A stretch of DNA of 64,000 bases from Pelagibacterium limicola (GTDB lineage Bacteria > Pseudomonadota > Alphaproteobacteria > Rhizobiales > Devosiaceae). The notes under the pieces are model-generated. The model made no database searches. It had not been told where the DNA came from and saw nothing but the letters and a program-made list of their open reading frames with translations. A program made the position numbers and the translations under genes. Shown here piece after piece: positions 46,310 to 54,146 of this stretch (the first letter of the stretch is position 1; each line of letters starts with the position of its first letter). The DNA lies in contig NZ_JADQDB010000002.1 of assembly GCF_015694405.1 (NCBI RefSeq), forward strand, positions 434,001 through 498,000, read 5' to 3'.

Positions 46310-48136
46310 ATGAGGAGACAAGCTGTCAAATACGCCCTCAGGGGCGTCCTGATCGCGCTGGCCGTTGCCGGAAGCGCGACGATGGCGCGTGCCATCTGGG
46401 AGACCACTGCCCTCGATGCCGCGCGGGCTACCGGCGAAACGCGCGCCAGCCTTGTCGCGGAAGCCATCAGCAACGCCATTGGCCAGAACGAGCATTTCCC
46501 CCTGGTAATGGCGCTCGATCCTGACGTGCAGGCGGCCTTGGCCAATCCCGGCGATCCTGTCCTTGCCGGTTTCCTCAACCGCAAGCTCGAAATGATAACT
46601 GCTGCCAGCAGTCCTGCTGCGCTCTATGTCATGAAACGCGACGGCACGACGCTCTCATCCTCCAACTGGAACAGCGAAGATAGTTTCGTGGGCCAGAACT
46701 ATAGCTTCCGTTCCTATTTCACCGAAGCGATGGCAACGGGCAAAGGTTCATATTTCGGCATTGGCGCCACGACGGGCCGTGCGGGCTATTTCGTCTCACG
46801 CGCGGTTGGCGCGAACCCCGTTCTCGGCGTGGCCATTGCCAAGATCGAGTTCTACGATCTGGAAGCGACTTGGGAGCGCTCTTCCGAGCACATCATGGTT
46901 GCCGACAGTAGCGGCATCGTCTTTCTCGCCAGTCTTCCCGATTGGAAATACCGGACATTCGAACCTCTCGATGAAATCGCCGTGACGCGGATTGAACAGA
47001 CCCGCCAATTTGCCGGTCGCGCAATTGAAGCGCTTGAACTTGAACAACGGGGAGCCGGTCCGGATCATATCTGGATCGCCGGCTTGCCCGAAAACAGGAC
47101 TTATCTGCGCCAGACAGCCGCCATCCCCGAACTTGGTTGGACCGTGCTCCAGTTGTCCGACCTGCAGGGCGTTGCTGACGCCGGTCGCGACGGTATGGTG
47201 ATCGGGGGAACGGGTGCGGCACTGCTGGTTGCTATACTGTTCTACCTTGCCCAGCGCCAGCACTCCTATCGCACCGAACGCCGCGCTCGTGAGGAGCTCG
47301 AAATCCGCGTGGCCGAGCGTACCAGTGAATTGAGCGAAGCCAACGCTATGCTCCATCAGGAGGTCGAGGAGCGCCGCCGCGCCGAACAGGAACTGCGCGC
47401 CACCCAGCACGATCTGGTGCAAGCCGGCAAGCTGGCCGCCCTTGGGCAAATGTCGGCTGCCATCGCCCATGAAATCAATCAACCCCTCACAGCAATGCGC
47501 ACCTATATCGCGACCACCCGCATCTTTGCGCCCCTCGGCGATCCGCAACCCGTTCTCGACAATCTCGACAAGGTGGACGGCCTTGCCCAGCGCATGGGGC
47601 GCATTACCTCGCATCTCAAATCCTTCGCCCGCAAGGAAGGCATGGGAGCGCCCGAACTTGTTTCGGTTGACTGGGCGATCCTCCGGGCGGTCGATCTCGC
47701 CGAGGTGCAGGCGCGCGCCCTCGACGTCGCTTTCGATGTAGATATCCTCCCGACCTGGACGATGGGAAACGAAGTCCGCCTCGAACAAGTCATCCTCAAC
47801 CTCGTCCGCAACGCGCTCGACGCTGTTGCGGAAACAGAAATGCCGTGTGTCCGGATAGCCGTCGTCCAAGAGGCAGGATTGGTAAGGATTTCGGTCCGCG
47901 ACAACGGTCCCGGCTTCACCCCCGAAGTGCTGGAAACGCTTTTCGATCCCTTCGTAACCACCAAACCCTCCGGGGCGGGGCTAGGGCTCGGCCTCACTAT
48001 CTCGTCAGAGATCGTGCGCGATTTTGGCGGCACCATCTCCGCCCGCAACCACCCTCAAGGCGGGGCGGAACTCACGGTTGAGCTCAAGTCGGAAGCAGCG
48101 CCGGCGATCAAGGAGGGAGTTCGCACCAATGCTTGA
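46310..48136 (+). CDS. DctB-type membrane sensor histidine kinase
   Basis: This 608-residue two-component sensor has TM1 at about residues 8-28, a periplasmic double-PAS (dCache) ligand domain to about 300, TM2 near 304-325 (VIGGTGAALLVAILFYLAQ) and a coiled-coil linker rich in Glu/Arg to about 370. The phospho-acceptor histidine is H387 in SAAIAHEINQPLTAMRTY. The kinase domain has N box NLVRNALDAV, G1 DNGPGF and G2 SGAGLGLGL. Architecture and H-box match DctB, which senses C4-dicarboxylates, but the true ligand here is unknown. The 3' end overlaps the regulator gene by 8 bases. Confidence 0.92.
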   Translation: MRRQAVKYALRGVLIALAVAGSATMARAIWETTALDAARATGETRASLVAEAISNAIGQNEHFPLVMALDPDVQAALANPGDPVLAGFLNRKLEMITAASSPAALYVMKRDGTTLSSSNWNSEDSFVGQNYSFRSYFTEAMATGKGSYFGIGATTGRAGYFVSRAVGANPVLGVAIAKIEFYDLEATWERSSEHIMVADSSGIVFLASLPDWKYRTFEPLDEIAVTRIEQTRQFAGRAIEALELEQRGAGPDHIWIAGLPENRTYLRQTAAIPELGWTVLQLSDLQGVADAGRDGMVIGGTGAALLVAILFYLAQRQHSYRTERRAREELEIRVAERTSELSEANAMLHQEVEERRRAEQELRATQHDLVQAGKLAALGQMSAAIAHEINQPLTAMRTYIATTRIFAPLGDPQPVLDNLDKVDGLAQRMGRITSHLKSFARKEGMGAPELVSVDWAILRAVDLAEVQARALDVAFDVDILPTWTMGNEVRLEQVILNLVRNALDAVAETEMPCVRIAVVQEAGLVRISVRDNGPGFTPEVLETLFDPFVTTKPSGAGLGLGLTISSEIVRDFGGTISARNHPQGGAELTVELKSEAAPAIKEGVRTNA

Positions 48137-49490
48137 ACGAAAAGCGGTCTTCATCGACGACGAACCCGCCATGCGGGAGGCGATAAGCCAATGGCTTGCG
48201 GTCGCAGGATATGAGGTGATGGCTTTCGCCGAAGCCGAAAAGGCCGCAGCCGCCATCGACCACCGCTTCGAAGGCATCGTCATCACCGACCTGCGCATGC
48301 CGCGCATGAACGGGCTTGAGCTTCTGCGCCGCATCCTTGCGGTCGACCCCGATATACCGGTGATCCTGATGACCGGCCAGGGTGATATCGACAGCGCCGT
48401 GGCGGCAATGCGCATGGGCGCTTACGATTTCATGGAAAAGCCGTTCGATCCCGAGCGCCTTGCCGAAGCGGTGAAGCGTGCCAGCGAAAAGCGACAGCTG
48501 GTGATGGAAAACCGGCGGCTCCAGAATGCCCTGCCTGGCGACGCGTTGCGCAACCGCATTCTCGGTACGTCCCGCGCCATCGAGCGGCTGCGCGAAGACA
48601 TCGCGGAGCTGGCTGCAACCGAGGTATCGGTTATTCTTTACGGTGAGACCGGTGCCGGCAAAGATCTTGTCGCGCGCTGTCTCCATGACCTCGGCCGGCG
48701 TGCGAAAGGCCATTACGTCGCCGTCAACTGCACCGCCATCCCCGAAACGATGGTCGAGAGCGAAATGTTCGGCCATGAGGCCGGTGCGTTCACTGGCGCG
48801 ACGGCGCGGCGGGCGGGCAAGATCGAGTACGCCAGCGGTGGTACACTGTTTCTGGACGAAATCGAATCCATGCCGCTAGCCATGCAGGCCAAGCTTCTAC
48901 GCGTCCTGCAGGAGAAAAGCGTCGAACGGCTTGGATCGAACACGCTAATTCCCATTGATCTGCGCACCGTCGCCGCTGCCAAGAGCGATCTGCGCGCCGC
49001 GAGCGAGAAAGGAAGCTTCAGATCCGACCTCTATTTCCGCCTGTCGGTCGTGGAACTCCATATTCCCCCCTTGCGCGAGCGCCGGGAGGACATACCGCTG
49101 CTTTTCGAATTCTTTGCCTCTCGCGCCGCACGGGAGCACAATCGCGACCGACCGCCGATCTCTACATCCGCCATGGACGAACTGATCCACTACCAATGGC
49201 CTGGAAATGTTCGTGAATTACGCAATGTTGCCGAACGCCATGCTCTTGGCTTCGGCGTGTCGATCCTGCCCCAAGGGCATGCAACATCGACAGCACTGCT
49301 CGATGCCCTGCCGCTCACCCAACAGATGGAAGCCTTCGAGCGCCGGATCATAGAACGTGCGCTGGCCGATAGCGGGGGCCGAATATCCGACGTCATCGAG
49401 CGGCTGGGCGTGCCTCGCCGGACGCTCAACGAAAAAATGGCCAGACTTGGCATTGTCCGGCCAGCACCTGTCGACGCAGATCGGCAATAA
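48129..49490 (+). CDS. DctD-type sigma-54-dependent response regulator
   Basis: This 453-residue activator has a receiver domain at residues 5-120 with phospho-site D54 (VITDLRMPRMNG) and lysine in MEKPFDP. An AAA+ domain carries Walker A GETGAGKD, the sigma-54 contact loop GAFTGA and Walker B GGTLFLDEIES. A Fis-type helix-turn-helix ends the protein (GGRISDVIERLGVPRRTLNEKM). The start ATG lies inside the end of the kinase gene. A consensus sigma-54 promoter begins 115 bases downstream of its stop, in front of the TRAP genes, its likely target. Confidence 0.94.
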   Translation: MLERKAVFIDDEPAMREAISQWLAVAGYEVMAFAEAEKAAAAIDHRFEGIVITDLRMPRMNGLELLRRILAVDPDIPVILMTGQGDIDSAVAAMRMGAYDFMEKPFDPERLAEAVKRASEKRQLVMENRRLQNALPGDALRNRILGTSRAIERLREDIAELAATEVSVILYGETGAGKDLVARCLHDLGRRAKGHYVAVNCTAIPETMVESEMFGHEAGAFTGATARRAGKIEYASGGTLFLDEIESMPLAMQAKLLRVLQEKSVERLGSNTLIPIDLRTVAAAKSDLRAASEKGSFRSDLYFRLSVVELHIPPLRERREDIPLLFEFFASRAAREHNRDRPPISTSAMDELIHYQWPGNVRELRNVAERHALGFGVSILPQGHATSTALLDALPLTQQMEAFERRIIERALADSGGRISDVIERLGVPRRTLNEKMARLGIVRPAPVDADRQ

Positions 49491-49514
49491 TCCGCCGACA
49501 TCGGTCGTCTCGCG

Positions 49515-49528
49515 GGCAGGATTTTGCC
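49515..49528. promoter_or_regulatory. candidate upstream activator site for the DctD-type regulator
   Basis: GGCA and TGCC form an imperfect dyad across 14 bases, about 90 bases before the -24 element, the usual distance for a sigma-54 enhancer. A second dyad, CGGC/GCCG, lies at 49482-49497. Neither is strong enough to be sure. Confidence 0.3.
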
Positions 49529-49563
49529 TATTACGCTTGAACTGTCTAATCCATCCGTAACAA

Positions 49564-49576
49564 TAAATTCTTGAAA
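49564..49576. promoter_or_regulatory. candidate IHF binding site
   Basis: TAAATTCTTGAAA matches the IHF consensus (YAAnnnnTTGATW) with one mismatch. It sits in an AT-rich patch between the possible activator sites and the sigma-54 promoter, where a DNA bend would bring the activator to the polymerase. Confidence 0.45.
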
Positions 49577-49604
49577 TTAATATGTTTTCCGCAACCTTGG
49601 AATA

Positions 49605-49621
49605 TTGGCATAGCCTTTGCA
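49605..49621 (+). promoter_or_regulatory. sigma-54 (-24/-12) promoter of the TAXI-TRAP operon
   Basis: TTGGCATAGCCTTTGCA contains the -24 TGGCA and -12 TTGCA elements with GG and GC exactly 12 bases apart, as in the consensus. It lies 112 bases upstream of the binding-protein ATG and immediately after the gene for a sigma-54 activator. Confidence 0.85.
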
Positions 49622-49733
49622 GTTCGCTTACCGCCCGACGGGCTTTCTTGTGGAGCAGGTCGAGGAGCCTGCGAAACGCAAACTAGACAATTGGCTCGTG
49701 CCGGTTCCCGGCGCGCCAGTTTGGGAGGAAAAA

Positions 49734-50693
49734 ATGAAACTTCTACCAGCGTGCGCCGTTGCCGGCGCGCTTGCCCTCACCGCACCCGCCTTCGGCCAGA
49801 TGCAGCTTTCCATCGCCACGGGCGGTACCGGAGGAGCGTATTACCCGATCGGCGGCGGCCTGGCCGAATTGATAGGCCAGCACATCGACGGCTACGCGGC
49901 GGTTGCCGAAGTCACCGGCGCCTCGGTCGAGAACATGGCACTGATCCATAACGGCGGGGCAGACTTCGCCATTGCACTGGGCGATACGGTCTATCAGGCA
50001 TATACGGGTACCGGCGCATTTGAAGTCGGCAAGGTGGATGCTCTCGCCCTCGCGGCGCTTTATCCCAATGCCGTCCAGATCGTCGTTCCCGCCGAATCCG
50101 ACATCCAGTCTTTGTCCGACCTGCGCGGAAAGCGCGTTTCGGTCGGCGCCCCCGGCTCGGGCACCGAGATCAACGCCCAGGCCATCCTGCACGGCAACGG
50201 CATGAGCTATGAGGACCTTGCCTCTGCTCAGCGCCTCAACTTCAACGAAACTGCCGACGCCATTCGCGACGGCGACATCGACGCCGGTATCTGGAGCGTC
50301 GGCCCCCCGACGGGTTCGATCATCTCGCTGGCCGCCACCCGGTCGATCCGGCTGATCCCATTGACCACGGAAGAGATCGCCAATGCCAAGGAGCTTGAAC
50401 CGATCTTTGCCGACTATACGCTGCCTGAAGGCATCTATGACGGCACGGCCCAGACCGCGACCGTCGGCATCCCCAACGCGCTCGTCGTTCCCGGCGACAT
50501 GGACGATGACCTCGCCTATCAGGTGACAAAACTCCTCTTTGAGGAAGTGGAGTATTTGCGCTCGATTCACCCGGCGACCAACGACACGACGATTGAGTTC
50601 AGTCTCGGTGCCAGCCCGATCCCCCTCCATCCCGGCGCGATCCGTTACTATGAGGAAGTCGGCGCGACCGTGCCCGATCGCTTGCGCCCCTAG
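49734..50693 (+). CDS. TAXI-family TRAP transporter substrate-binding protein
   Basis: This 319-residue periplasmic receptor has a signal peptide over residues 1-21 (ALTAPAFG-Q). The mature start, LSIATGGTGGAYYPIGGGLAELI, is the TAXI family signature, followed by GGADFAIALGD, LRGKRVSVGAPGSGTEINA and the C-terminal PLHPGAIRYYEEVG. GGAGG lies 8 bases before ATG 49734; a longer frame upstream overlaps the promoter leader and is rejected. Characterised TAXI proteins bind carboxylates such as glutamate or 2-oxoglutarate; the substrate here is unknown. Confidence 0.93.
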   Translation: MKLLPACAVAGALALTAPAFGQMQLSIATGGTGGAYYPIGGGLAELIGQHIDGYAAVAEVTGASVENMALIHNGGADFAIALGDTVYQAYTGTGAFEVGKVDALALAALYPNAVQIVVPAESDIQSLSDLRGKRVSVGAPGSGTEINAQAILHGNGMSYEDLASAQRLNFNETADAIRDGDIDAGIWSVGPPTGSIISLAATRSIRLIPLTTEEIANAKELEPIFADYTLPEGIYDGTAQTATVGIPNALVVPGDMDDDLAYQVTKLLFEEVEYLRSIHPATNDTTIEFSLGASPIPLHPGAIRYYEEVGATVPDRLRP

Positions 50694-50696
50694 GGA

Positions 50697-51194
50697 ATGA
50701 CGTTCGCCGCAAATCTGCTCAGGGCGGGCATTGTGCTCGCCCTGTCCAGTACGCTTATGCTCGCGGACGAACCCGGCTCGCTGGCGATGCTAGACACCGA
50801 GGGGAAAGAACTGCTGACCTTCCCCGTGAAGGATGGCGATCGCTGGTGCCTTCACTGGAATCATTCGGTCGCCGGGTTTCTGGTGCGCGATTGCTTCATG
50901 GCCGTCGATGGACGCATGATGCTCGAAAGGAGCCATCAGCCCGATATCGCGGCAGGTCTCGGCCACATCCCGGGACGCGGAACCATGACCTCCGCCCCTG
51001 AGGGCGGATACTGGATCGAGACGATAAACGAATTTGTACCGGGCAACTGCTTGCGATTGCGGGTGGGCTCGATGGCGGTAAACCACAGACTGATAATCGG
51101 CAGCCACGAGGAGAGCCTGTCGGAGATCGCAGCGCGGCAACCGGTCCGCATCGTGCTGCGTCCGGTAGGGGCTGAGGGAGAGAGCACATGCTGA
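50697..51194 (+). CDS. DUF1850 TRAP-associated protein
   Basis: This 165-residue protein has an N-terminal signal or anchor segment (residues 4-22). It carries the DUF1850 core, with WNHSVAGFLVRDCF near residue 46 (the HSV motif of the family) and a later GNCLRLRVGSMAVNHRLII. DUF1850 genes are found almost only between TAXI receptors and fused TRAP permeases. It starts 3 bases after the receptor stop and overlaps the permease by 7 bases, so the three are translated together. Function in transport is unknown. Confidence 0.85.
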   Translation: MTFAANLLRAGIVLALSSTLMLADEPGSLAMLDTEGKELLTFPVKDGDRWCLHWNHSVAGFLVRDCFMAVDGRMMLERSHQPDIAAGLGHIPGRGTMTSAPEGGYWIETINEFVPGNCLRLRVGSMAVNHRLIIGSHEESLSEIAARQPVRIVLRPVGAEGESTC

Positions 51195-53218
51195 ATTCGA
51201 TGCAAGCGAGCGAAGGAAATACTGGAAAGCCGCCGATCCCGCCGGCCGAGCCCAGGCCGCGCCCGATCGTCATGCTGACCATCGCGCTCTCCGTCGCCCT
51301 ATGTCTGTTCCAGATGTACACCGCCGGGATCAACCCGCTCGGCCTCTTCTACCAGCGCCCGATCCATCTGGGCTTCATCCTGATGATCACGTTCCTCGTC
51401 TTCCCCGTTTTCGGGCCGAACCGTAGACTCGCGCCCCTCGGCGCGTTGGTCGACACGATCTTTTTTGCCGCGGCAATCGTCTCCGGCTTTTACATCGTCG
51501 TCTTCCTCGACGACATCATTCGCCGTGCCGGTTTCTGGACCACCACCGACATCGCCGTGGGGATCATCGCCACTATTACCCTGCTCGAAGCCAGTCGCCG
51601 CGCCGTGGGCATTGGCATCACGATCATCGGCGTTGCCTTCATCGTCTATGCAATGGCCGGTCCACGCGGCCCCCTACCCTGGCTCGGCGAAATCATGCCG
51701 GGCATCTTGGCGCACCGTGGTTATGGGATCGATCGCATTGCTGCCGTGCTCTACCTGGGCCAGGAAGGCATATTCGGCCTGCCGCTGGGTGTCGCAGCAA
51801 CCTACGTGTTCACCTTCGTGCTGTTCGGGGCGGTACTCGAGGTGACGGGCGCCGGCAGGTTCTTCATCGACATCTCCTATGCCCTCACCGGGCGGCGTCA
51901 GGGCGGACCTGCCAAGGCGGCCGTGCTGGCCTCTGCTGCGATGGGCTCGATCTCCGGTTCGACAATCGCCAACGTCGTCACCTCCGGCCCGTTCACCATC
52001 CCGCTGATGAAACGGCTAGGCTACAAACCTTCCCAGGCTGGCGGGATCGAGGCCGCAGCATCGACCGGTGGCCAGATCATGCCTCCGCTTATGGGCGCTG
52101 GAGCGTTCCTGATCGCCGAATACACGTCGATTCCTTACCTCCAGATCGTGCTCGTAAGCATCTTCCCCGCTTTCCTCTATTTCCTGACGGTCTACCTTTT
52201 TGTCCACATCATTGCGGTCAAACAGAACCTTCGCGGCCTGCCCGCGAGCGAACTGCCTGCCGTACGCGAGGTGATGAAGGGAGGCTGGCACTTCCTCGTC
52301 CCACTCGCCCTGCTCGTTTACCTGCTCATTGTGGGCATATCGCCACTGCGCGTCGGCTTCTGGGCGATCATTTCGGTCGTCGCGATCGCGGTCCTCAAAT
52401 ACAGCTACGATTGGCTACGCAACCGGCCGGGAGACGAAACACGGCTTCCCATTGGCGAAGCGCTGAAAGCCGGAGCCCTCATGCTCGTAACGGCCTGCCG
52501 GTTGGGCGCCCGTAACGCACTGACCGTCTCGATTGCCTGTGCCATCGGCGGCATCATCGTGGGCGTTATCGGCCTTACCGGGCTGGGACTGAAGTTCAGC
52601 GGCTTGATGATGACCTTTTCTGGCGGCAATATCATCCTTGCGCTCATTCTCGTCATGCTGGCCAGCCTGATCCTGGGTTTCGGCCTGCCCGTAACGGCAG
52701 CCTATATCGTGCTCGTCATTCTGGTCGGGCCGGCGCTGACCACCGAGTTCGGTATCCCGTTGCTGATCGTGCACCTCGCGGTCTTCTGGTACTCTCAGGA
52801 CTCAAACGTAACCCCGCCAGTCGCCCTTGCAGCCTTCGCGGCCTCCGCGGTTGCCCGCAGTCCGGTTATGGAAACCAGCGTGCAGGCATGGAAATACGCC
52901 AAGGGGCTCTACATCATCCCAATGTTCATGGTGTTCAATCCCGAGATCATCGTCGGGGGACCCGTCGAAATCGTTCTTTGGAACGGTGCCTTGGCGCTCA
53001 CGGGAACAATAGCCTTTGTGGCGGTGCTTGAGGGCTTTATGTTCACGCGCTTGCACCCAGCATTCCGCCCTGTCCTCCTGGCCGGAGGTATAGGGTGCCT
53101 CTCTCCCTATTTCGCCGCAGAAGCCGCCGGCATGGCTGCCATTCTCGGCATTCTTGGATACAATTTCCTCCGCGCGGTCCAAGACAACAAGGTGCCTCCT
53201 CAACCTCAAAGTTCGTAG
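51188..53218 (+). CDS. TRAP transporter permease, fused 4TM/12TM type
   Basis: This 676-residue inner-membrane protein joins the small DctQ-like part (about the first 170 residues, four helices) to the large DctM-like part. Visible landmarks are YFLGQEGIFGLPLGVAATYVF-type sequence near residue 197, the SGSTIANVVTSGPFTIPLMKR loop with GGIEAAASTGGQIMPPLMGAGAF, and LASLILGFGLPVTAAYIVL. This fused form pairs with TAXI receptors. An acidic-aromatic tail lacks a CAP-like extension. Confidence 0.94.
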   Translation: MLNSMQASEGNTGKPPIPPAEPRPRPIVMLTIALSVALCLFQMYTAGINPLGLFYQRPIHLGFILMITFLVFPVFGPNRRLAPLGALVDTIFFAAAIVSGFYIVVFLDDIIRRAGFWTTTDIAVGIIATITLLEASRRAVGIGITIIGVAFIVYAMAGPRGPLPWLGEIMPGILAHRGYGIDRIAAVLYLGQEGIFGLPLGVAATYVFTFVLFGAVLEVTGAGRFFIDISYALTGRRQGGPAKAAVLASAAMGSISGSTIANVVTSGPFTIPLMKRLGYKPSQAGGIEAAASTGGQIMPPLMGAGAFLIAEYTSIPYLQIVLVSIFPAFLYFLTVYLFVHIIAVKQNLRGLPASELPAVREVMKGGWHFLVPLALLVYLLIVGISPLRVGFWAIISVVAIAVLKYSYDWLRNRPGDETRLPIGEALKAGALMLVTACRLGARNALTVSIACAIGGIIVGVIGLTGLGLKFSGLMMTFSGGNIILALILVMLASLILGFGLPVTAAYIVLVILVGPALTTEFGIPLLIVHLAVFWYSQDSNVTPPVALAAFAASAVARSPVMETSVQAWKYAKGLYIIPMFMVFNPEIIVGGPVEIVLWNGALALTGTIAFVAVLEGFMFTRLHPAFRPVLLAGGIGCLSPYFAAEAAGMAAILGILGYNFLRAVQDNKVPPQPQSS

Positions 53219-53246
53219 AGTCCAGCGATCCTACCCGCGCACTTAC

Positions 53247-53277
53247 CGATTAACCTGAGTTAATCGACGGGCTTTTT
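53247..53277 (+). terminator. probable terminator or operator after the TRAP operon
   Basis: A perfect 8-base stem (CGATTAAC with GTTAATCG, CTGA loop) is followed six bases later by five T residues. The stem is AT-rich, so it is weaker than a typical terminator and could be a regulator dyad for the dehydrogenase operon that starts 110 bases downstream. Confidence 0.45.
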
Positions 53278-53386
53278 GCGCAGGTATTCGGCGTCGTTGA
53301 ATGCTCACCAACAAGAGCGAATACCGCTTTCTCGGAACTTCCGCCCTCCGGTCCCATTCTGTACAGAGTAAATACGGCAGGGACAC

Positions 53387-54127
53387 ATGGCGGAGGGACT
53401 ATCCAGACGAGCGGCTCTGCAGCTGCTGTTCATGACAACAACGGCGTTCGCGTTTCCTCAAACCCTGTTAAGCCGGGAGTATGGACGCGGCGAAGGTATG
53501 CCTTGGGGCGCTGCTGCCGGCGACGTTCCCTACTATGGCATCCCCGATCAGCGGTTTTTCAACGCAGATGAACTTTCGGCGGTGCGCGCCATCGCGGCAC
53601 GGCTCATCCCGAGCGACGAGGACGGGCCAGGCGCCACAGAGGCGGACGTCGCGACCTTCATTGACCGTCAGATGGCTGGGTTCTACGGCCGGGCCCAGCA
53701 TTGGTATATGCAGGGACCGTTTGAGGACGGCTTGCCGACGCAAGGTTATCAGAGCGAACATCCGCCAGCCCAACTCTACCGCTTGGCGCTCGCCGAGCTC
53801 GATGCTTATTGCGATGCCAATTTTGGCCTTCCCTTCAGCGGTTTGCCCGAAAACGAGCAGGACGGAATCCTGACCGGGATTGAAGACGAAGAAATCACCT
53901 TCGAAACGGTATCGGCAAAAACGTTCTTCGACCTCTTCCTCGAAAACACCATAGAGGGGTTCTTCGCAGATCCCATCTACGGCGGAAACCGGGACATGGT
54001 CGCTTGGCGCTACGTGGGGTTTCCTGGAGCCCGCTACGATTATCGTGACTTTGTGGGCCATAACGGCGCCCGGATCGACCTGCCCCCGGTGAGCCTTCTG
54101 GGCCGCCCGGGCTGGTCGCGCCAATAA
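53387..54127 (+). CDS. gluconate 2-dehydrogenase subunit III-like protein
   Basis: This 246-residue small subunit of a flavocytochrome dehydrogenase complex has an N-terminus (LSRRAALQLLFMTTTAFAF) that is a twin-arginine-like signal. In this family the Tat signal on subunit III carries the partner flavoprotein across the membrane. Conserved segments are FFNADELSAVRAIAARLIPSDEDGPGA and FADPIYGGNRDMVAWRYVGFPGA near residue 196. It starts a four-gene operon with the GMC flavoprotein 19 bases downstream. Confidence 0.9.
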   Translation: MAEGLSRRAALQLLFMTTTAFAFPQTLLSREYGRGEGMPWGAAAGDVPYYGIPDQRFFNADELSAVRAIAARLIPSDEDGPGATEADVATFIDRQMAGFYGRAQHWYMQGPFEDGLPTQGYQSEHPPAQLYRLALAELDAYCDANFGLPFSGLPENEQDGILTGIEDEEITFETVSAKTFFDLFLENTIEGFFADPIYGGNRDMVAWRYVGFPGARYDYRDFVGHNGARIDLPPVSLLGRPGWSRQ

Positions 54128-54146
54128 CGGAACTGGAGAGGAGCAT

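Noticed and set aside
49617-49733. Upstream 39-codon extension of the TAXI receptor frame
   Set aside because: It starts next to the sigma-54 promoter, before any plausible transcript start plus ribosome site, and would bury the signal peptide.
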